NCBI GenBank assembly: GCA_001898835.1
Contig: MKVM01000003.1
Coordinates: forward strand, 372,001 to 436,000
DNA from: Micrococcales bacterium 72-143
GTDB lineage: Bacteria > Actinomycetota > Actinomycetes > Actinomycetales > Microbacteriaceae
Length of the DNA stretch: 64,000 nucleotides
Direction: 5' to 3'
The position numbers and the translations under genes are program-made. Below are positions 59,223 through 64,000 of this stretch, piece after piece. The stretch's first letter is position 1; each line of letters begins with the position of its first letter. The notes beneath the pieces were generated by a model. The model searched no databases. It saw only the letters and a program-made list of their open reading frames with translations, and was not told the DNA's origin.

Positions 59223-62053
59223 CACGCACCGCGGACGCGATCCCGTCGCGCTCGAAGCGCGCGGGGCGGGTGGCGGCGCGGATCGCCTGGCGCACGGCGC
59301 TGCGGCGTCCGGGGCGCAGCGCGCTCATCGTGACACTCGTCGCGCTGCCGACGATCGGGCTCGCCGCGGGCACGGTGCTCATCGCGAGCACCGTGCCGAC
59401 GACCGAGGAGAAGCTGAGCTACACCCTCGGGAGGACCGAGGCGATGGTGCAGGTGTTCTCGCCGCCCGACCCGACGCTCGACCAGTCGCCGACCGAGCCC
59501 GGATGGGCGCAGGCCGCCGTCGACGAGAACTTCGAGCCCACCGGCTACGGCCCGGACGACGTGCCGCTGACGCCCGAGGAGGTCTTCCCCGCGGGCACCC
59601 GCATCCTGTCGATCACGCAGTCGACCGCGACCGTGCGCACGGCCGCCGGCATCGACGCGCTGGATGTGGTCGAGGGCGACGCGGGCGACCCCGCGCTCGA
59701 GGGCCGCTACCACCTCGTCGAGGGACGCCAGCCGCGCGGCGACGGCGAGGTCGCGCTCTCGCCCGCGGCGCTCACCCGGCTCGGCGTCGGGCTCGGCGGC
59801 ACCGTCCGGATCACCGAGCCGCGCGCCCTGACGGTGACCGTCGTCGGGGCGATCGCGGACCAGGCCCGGTCGAACACGGATGCGGCGATCTTCGCCCGCG
59901 ATGGGGCCATCACCGGGGTCCGCGCGGACGACGAGCCGACGCGGGCGTTCTACTACCTCCCCGACACCGCGCTCGACTGGGACGCGGTGCGGGCGCTCAA
60001 CCACCAGGGGCTCATCGCCTACTCGCGGGAGGTGGTCGAGCATCCGCCCGCGCCCGGTGACTACAGCGTCGGCGGCACCGGATCGTGGACCGACTCGATC
60101 AACTCCGGCTACATCTCGCTCCTCCTCCTGCTCGGCGGCTTCGTCGTGTTCGAGGTGTGCCTGCTCGCGGGCGCCGCGTTCGTCGTCGGCATGCGCGCCG
60201 ACCAACGCGCGCTCGCGACCGTCGCGAGCGTCGGCGGGGAGCCGCGGCTCATCGCGCGCATCGTCTCGATGGGCGGCGTCGTGCTCGGCGGCACCGGCGG
60301 CCTCGCGGGGATCGGGCTCGGGGTGATCGCCGCCTGGGGGTACTACGCCATCGTGGACGACGGCAATGCGGTCACACTGCCCGGCTTCCACCCCTGGCCG
60401 CTCGTGCTGCTGCCGGTGCTCGCCGTCGCCGTGCTGGCCGGCTGGATCGCGGCGCTCGCGGCCGCCCGCGGGGCGCGCAGGATCGATGTAGTCGCCGCAC
60501 TGCGCGGCTCGCGGCGGCCGCAGCCCGCCCGTGCCCGGCGGGTGGTGGCGGGCGTCGTCGTGGTCGTCGTGGGTGCCGGGCTGCTCGCGGTCGGCGGCGC
60601 GGTCGCCGTGTTCGGCTACTGGCCCGAGTACGACGCGAACCTCGTCGTGCTCGCGATGGCGGCCCTCGTGGTCGGCGCGGTCGTGCTGCAGCTCGGTCTC
60701 GTGCTCACGACGCCGGCGCTGCTCGCGCTCGCCTCCCGCATCCTGGGCCGCCTCGGCGAAGCGGCGCGGCTCGCGAGCCGGGACGCGAGCCGCAACCACG
60801 CGCGCTCGGTGCCGGCCGCCGCTGCGGTCATGAGCACGGTGTTCGTGGCGGTGTTCCTCATGACCTACATGTCGTCGTACCAGAAGACGCTCGACGACGG
60901 GTGGCACTACGAGGGGCCGATCGGAACGGTGAGCGGTTCGCTCGTGCCGTCGGCGCCCGACGGGTCGCGGGCGTTCCCGAGCGACGCTCAGGCGCGAGAC
61001 ATGCGGGAGCTGTTCGAGGGCGTGCTCGACGGCTCCGAGGTGCGCGTCCTGCGCGCGGTGCTCGATCCGCACTCCTCCACCCCGGCGATCGAGGGCGCGG
61101 AGTGGGTGATCCCGCGCGTCCACGGCGAGCCCCCGTGCGAGACGGACGGCTACGGCAACCCGATCGGGCAATGCACCCAGCCGTTCCCGTTCGGGCAGAA
61201 CGCGAACGAATCATTGTACGTGGGCGACGCCGACGACCTGGCGATGATCCTCGGGCACGCCCCGGGAGCGGATGCCGTCCGGATGCTCGACGGCGGCGGC
61301 GCGATCGCGTTCTGGCCGGAGTACGTCGACGACGGGAGGCTCACGCTCGACACCTGGACGGACGCGCAGCTGCACGACGGGGCCCTCGCCACCGGCACCT
61401 CGCCGGAGCGCAGCACGACCATCCCCGCGCTCTACCTGGATCCGGGGTTCGCGCTGTTCTACGGCGTGATGGTCTCGCCCGCCGCCGCGGACGCCCTCGG
61501 CCTCGATTACGGCCCGGTGCGCATCATCGCCGACACCGGGGCCATGCCCACCGACCAGCAGTACCAGGCCCTCTGGGCCGGCATGCCGGCGATCATCGAG
61601 AACACCTCCGCCCGATACGAGGCGGGCCCGCCGCAGCTCGGCGAGGGCTTCGCGTGGGCGCTCCTCGGACTCACGACGCTCATCACCTTCGCCGCGGCAT
61701 CCGTCGCGATCGGCCTCGCCCGGGCCGACGGGCGCCGCGACGAGGAGGTGCTGGATGCCATCGGTGCACCTCCGCGGCTGCGACGCGGGGTGGCGTTCTG
61801 GCAGGCGGTCGTGGTCGCCGGGATCGGCACCCTGCTGGGCGCGGTCGTCGGGCTGCTGCCCGCGCTCGCCCTCTACCTCGCGACGACGCTCTCCGCGACG
61901 CAGGAGCCCCGGATGGGCGGCGGCCCGCTCGAGGACTTCGCACCGCCGTGGCTGCAGCTCGGCCTCGTCGTGCTCGCCGTGCCGCTGCTCATCGCGGTGG
62001 GCTCGTGGATCACCGCGGCCCGCCGGAGGGTGGCCGTGCGGCGGGTCGCGTAG
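59219..62053 (+). CDS. FtsX-family ABC permease
   Basis: 944 residues starting at GTG 59219, which overlaps the ATPase stop (GTGA). The first membrane segment (about 35-58) is followed by a large extracytoplasmic domain (about 60-285). A bundle of hydrophobic segments follows (about 295-560). A second extracytoplasmic domain (about 575-800) contains two Cys flanking ETDGYGNPIGQ, and the last three helices (about 810-940) end with RRRVAVRRVA. This two-FtsX-domain layout fits antibiotic- or lipid-handling exporters of the MacB/BceB type, which move substrates from or across the membrane rather than through a channel. The substrate is unknown. PadR control suggests a toxic inducer. Confidence 0.9.
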
Positions 62054-62071
62054 GGGGGTCGCCCCTCGCCA

Positions 62072-62205
62072 TTCCGCTGTTGTGCAGGAGTTCCGCTATT
62101 GTGCAGGAGCCTTCCGAACGGCGCCCGCACACTCGTCCGGATTTCCGGGCCTCGCGGCAGGAGCTCCTGCTCAACCGCACAGAGGCTCCTGCGCAACAGC
62201 AACAG
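62072..62205. repeat. Tandem and inverted repeat element
   Basis: TTCCGCTGTTGTGCAGGAG (62072-62090) is immediately repeated with one change (62091-62109). Complementary units CTCCTGCTCAACCGC (62164-62178) and CTCCTGCGCAACAGC (62186-62200) follow, so two direct copies face two inverted copies across a 54-base spacer. It lies between the FtsX-like gene and the ABC exporter gene. Confidence 0.75.
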
Positions 62206-62321
62206 CACGCGCTTTTGACGACGTCGGAGGCACGTGCAACGCTGATCCACGCGCGGCTTCGCGACCGCTCCGCCGCATCCGTCTCCGACCTCCTCCTCCG
62301 TCCGCAACAGAGAAGACCGCC

Positions 62322-64000
62322 ATGCTCGGAAAGCTCCTCCTCCGCTACCTCAAGCCGTACCGCTGGCTGCTCCTCGGCGTGCTCGTGTTCCAGTTCGCGT
62401 CCGCGCTCGCCTCGCTCTACCTGCCGAGCCTCAACGCAGACATCATCAACAAGGGCGTCGCCACGGGCGACACCGCCTACATCTGGACCACCGGCGGGTT
62501 CATGCTCGCGGTGTCGCTGGGGCAGATCGTCACCTCGATCGTCGCGACCTACTTCGCGGCGAAGGCGGCGATGCGGGCCGGCCGCGACATCCGCGACGAC
62601 GTCTTCGAGAAGGTGAGCGCCTTCTCCGAGCGCGAGGTGTCGCACTTCGGGCCGGGATCGCTCATCACCCGCAACACCAACGACGTGCAGCAGGTGCAGA
62701 TGCTCGCGATGATGGGCGCGACGATGCTGGTCTCGGCGCCGCTGCTCGCGATCGGCGGCATCATCATGGCCCTGCGCCAGGACCTGGGGCTGAGCTGGCT
62801 GATCGGCGTCGCCGTGCCCGCGATCCTCCTCATGGCCGGCCTGATCATCGGCCGGATGGTGCCGCTGTTCCGCAGCTACCAGCACCGGCTCGACAACGTG
62901 AACCGCATCATGCGCGAGCAGCTCACGGGCGTGCGCGTCGTGCGCGCGTTCGTGCGCGAGAGCATCGAGGAGGCGCGGTTCCGCGTTGCGAACGCCGACA
63001 TCATGGACGTCGGCCGCCGCGTGGGGTCGCTCTTCGTGCTGCTGTTCCCGCTCGCGATGCTCATCCTCAACGTCACGATCGTGGGCGTCATCTGGTTCGG
63101 CGGCATCCAGGTCGACGCGGGCCACGTCGAGATCGGCACCCTGTTCGCCTTCATGCAGTACGTCGGCCAGATCCTCATGGGCGTGCTCATGGCGAGCTTC
63201 ATGACGATGATGATCCCCCGCGCCGCCGTCTCGGCCGAGCGCATCTCGGAGGTGCTCGACCAGCCCTCGACCCTCGCCCGACCCGCCGATCCGGTGCGCG
63301 AGTTCCCCACACCCGGCACGGTCGAGTTCGTCGACGCGTCCTTCACCTACCCCGGCGCCGAGCACGCGGTGCTCGACGGCATCAGCTTCACCGCCGCGCG
63401 CGGCCAGACGGTCGCGATCGTGGGATCCACGGGTGCCGGCAAGACGACGCTCGTCTCCCTCATCCCACGCCTCTTCGACGTGACGGGCGGCGCCGTCCTG
63501 GTCGGCGGCGTGGATGTGCGCGAGGCCGACCTCGACGCGCTGTGGGCGAGCATCGGGCTCGTGCCGCAGCGTCCGTTCCTGTTCTCCGGCACGGTCGCCA
63601 GCAACCTCCGCTTCGGCCGCGAGGAGGCCACCGACGAGGACCTCTGGCACGCGCTCGAGATCGCCCAGGGCCGCGACTTCGTCGCCGCGATGGACGGCGG
63701 CCTCGACGCGCGCATCGCGCAGGGCGGCACCAACGTCTCGGGTGGGCAGCGGCAGCGTCTCGCCATCGCGCGGGCCATCGCGCACCGCCCCGAGATCCTC
63801 GTCTTCGACGACTCGTTCTCGGCGCTCGACCTCACGACGGACGCGCGGCTGCGGCAAGCGCTCTGGCGGGAGCTGCCGGAGGTGACGAAGATCGTCGTCG
63901 CCCAGCGCATCTCCACCATCACCGACGCCGACCGCATCATCGTCATCGAGGACGGGGCGATGGTCGGCAGCGGCACGCACGAGGAGCTGCTGGCCGGCAA
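62322..64000 (+). CDS. Half ABC exporter with degenerate ATP site (partial, runs off window)
   Basis: 559 residues are visible and the stop lies beyond the window. It starts MLGKLLLRYLKPYRWLLLG. Six membrane segments (to about 310) are followed by an ATPase domain with Walker A GSTGAGKTT and signature NVSGGQRQRLAIARA. Two key residues differ from active exporters. The Walker B reads ILVFDDSFSALD, with Asp where the catalytic Glu should be. The H-loop reads VVAQRIST, with Gln where His should be. This combination is typical of the degenerate half of heterodimeric exporters (TM287/288 type), so the partner half is probably the next gene downstream. The substrate is unknown. Confidence 0.9.
   Translation, partial: MLGKLLLRYLKPYRWLLLGVLVFQFASALASLYLPSLNADIINKGVATGDTAYIWTTGGFMLAVSLGQIVTSIVATYFAAKAAMRAGRDIRDDVFEKVSAFSEREVSHFGPGSLITRNTNDVQQVQMLAMMGATMLVSAPLLAIGGIIMALRQDLGLSWLIGVAVPAILLMAGLIIGRMVPLFRSYQHRLDNVNRIMREQLTGVRVVRAFVRESIEEARFRVANADIMDVGRRVGSLFVLLFPLAMLILNVTIVGVIWFGGIQVDAGHVEIGTLFAFMQYVGQILMGVLMASFMTMMIPRAAVSAERISEVLDQPSTLARPADPVREFPTPGTVEFVDASFTYPGAEHAVLDGISFTAARGQTVAIVGSTGAGKTTLVSLIPRLFDVTGGAVLVGGVDVREADLDALWASIGLVPQRPFLFSGTVASNLRFGREEATDEDLWHALEIAQGRDFVAAMDGGLDARIAQGGTNVSGGQRQRLAIARAIAHRPEILVFDDSFSALDLTTDARLRQALWRELPEVTKIVVAQRISTITDADRIIVIEDGAMVGSGTHEELLAG

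Overview
This is a high-GC actinobacterial chromosome segment. Product content (Glu-Asp-Phe tRNA cluster, LAXTG-type sorting signals, RecQ with HRDC domain, PadR/FtsX systems, coiled-coil NlpC/P60 and M23 cell-wall hydrolases) and the very strong GGATGC/GCATCC hexamer habit suggest a Microbacteriaceae-like organism. That placement is an inference and no species can be named. No phage, insertion sequence, integrase or CRISPR array was seen.

Layout. 1-7800: pyrophosphatase, a leucine-rich-repeat-like protein, a pair of secreted peptidoglycan hydrolases that share an N-terminal helical scaffold, tRNA-Glu/Asp/Phe, a MATE exporter, an ArsR/short-chain-dehydrogenase divergent pair and one uncharacterised protein. 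7806-22888: a surface glycan locus. A 3047-residue modular enzyme (Asp-box propeller, SGNH esterase, three LamG folds, Ig-like repeats) and a 1526-residue GH30 galactanase-like enzyme both end in LAGTG, a membrane segment and an Arg-rich tail. Both carry the same TGTTGACGTCAACA palindrome just upstream, and a LacI regulator is divergent from the second. 22889-31736: the K+ transport operon (27-residue ORF, kdpF, A, B, C, D, E), followed closely by a CorA-type transporter gene. 31981-34110: an acyl-CoA oxidase-like flavoprotein.

34258-46958: a compact nine-gene minus-strand operon, in transcription order AtuA-like large protein, AtuA-like small protein, lipoprotein binding protein, DppB permease, DppC-DppD fusion, DppF ATPase, beta-lactamase-fold hydrolase, type-B carboxylesterase and GH3 beta-glycosidase. 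Most genes overlap by 1-4 bases. A divergent GntR/FCD regulator faces a 20-bp dyad in the shared promoter. The gene set reads as import followed by intracellular de-esterification and deglycosylation of an unknown small glycoconjugate, with AtuA-type proteins of unknown function in front. This is the best candidate for an undescribed pathway in the window.

46969-64000: a zinc metallopeptidase, a PlsC acyltransferase, an NfeD-flotillin pair, RecQ, a secreted nuclease/5'-nucleotidase fusion, a PadR-regulated ABC/FtsX system, and the start of a half ABC exporter with a degenerate ATP site that runs off the window. Three intergenic regions here hold strongly structured repeats (50957-51105, 53404-53483, 62072-62205) that no gene explains.

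All functions are read from motifs and domain order by eye. No database search was run.
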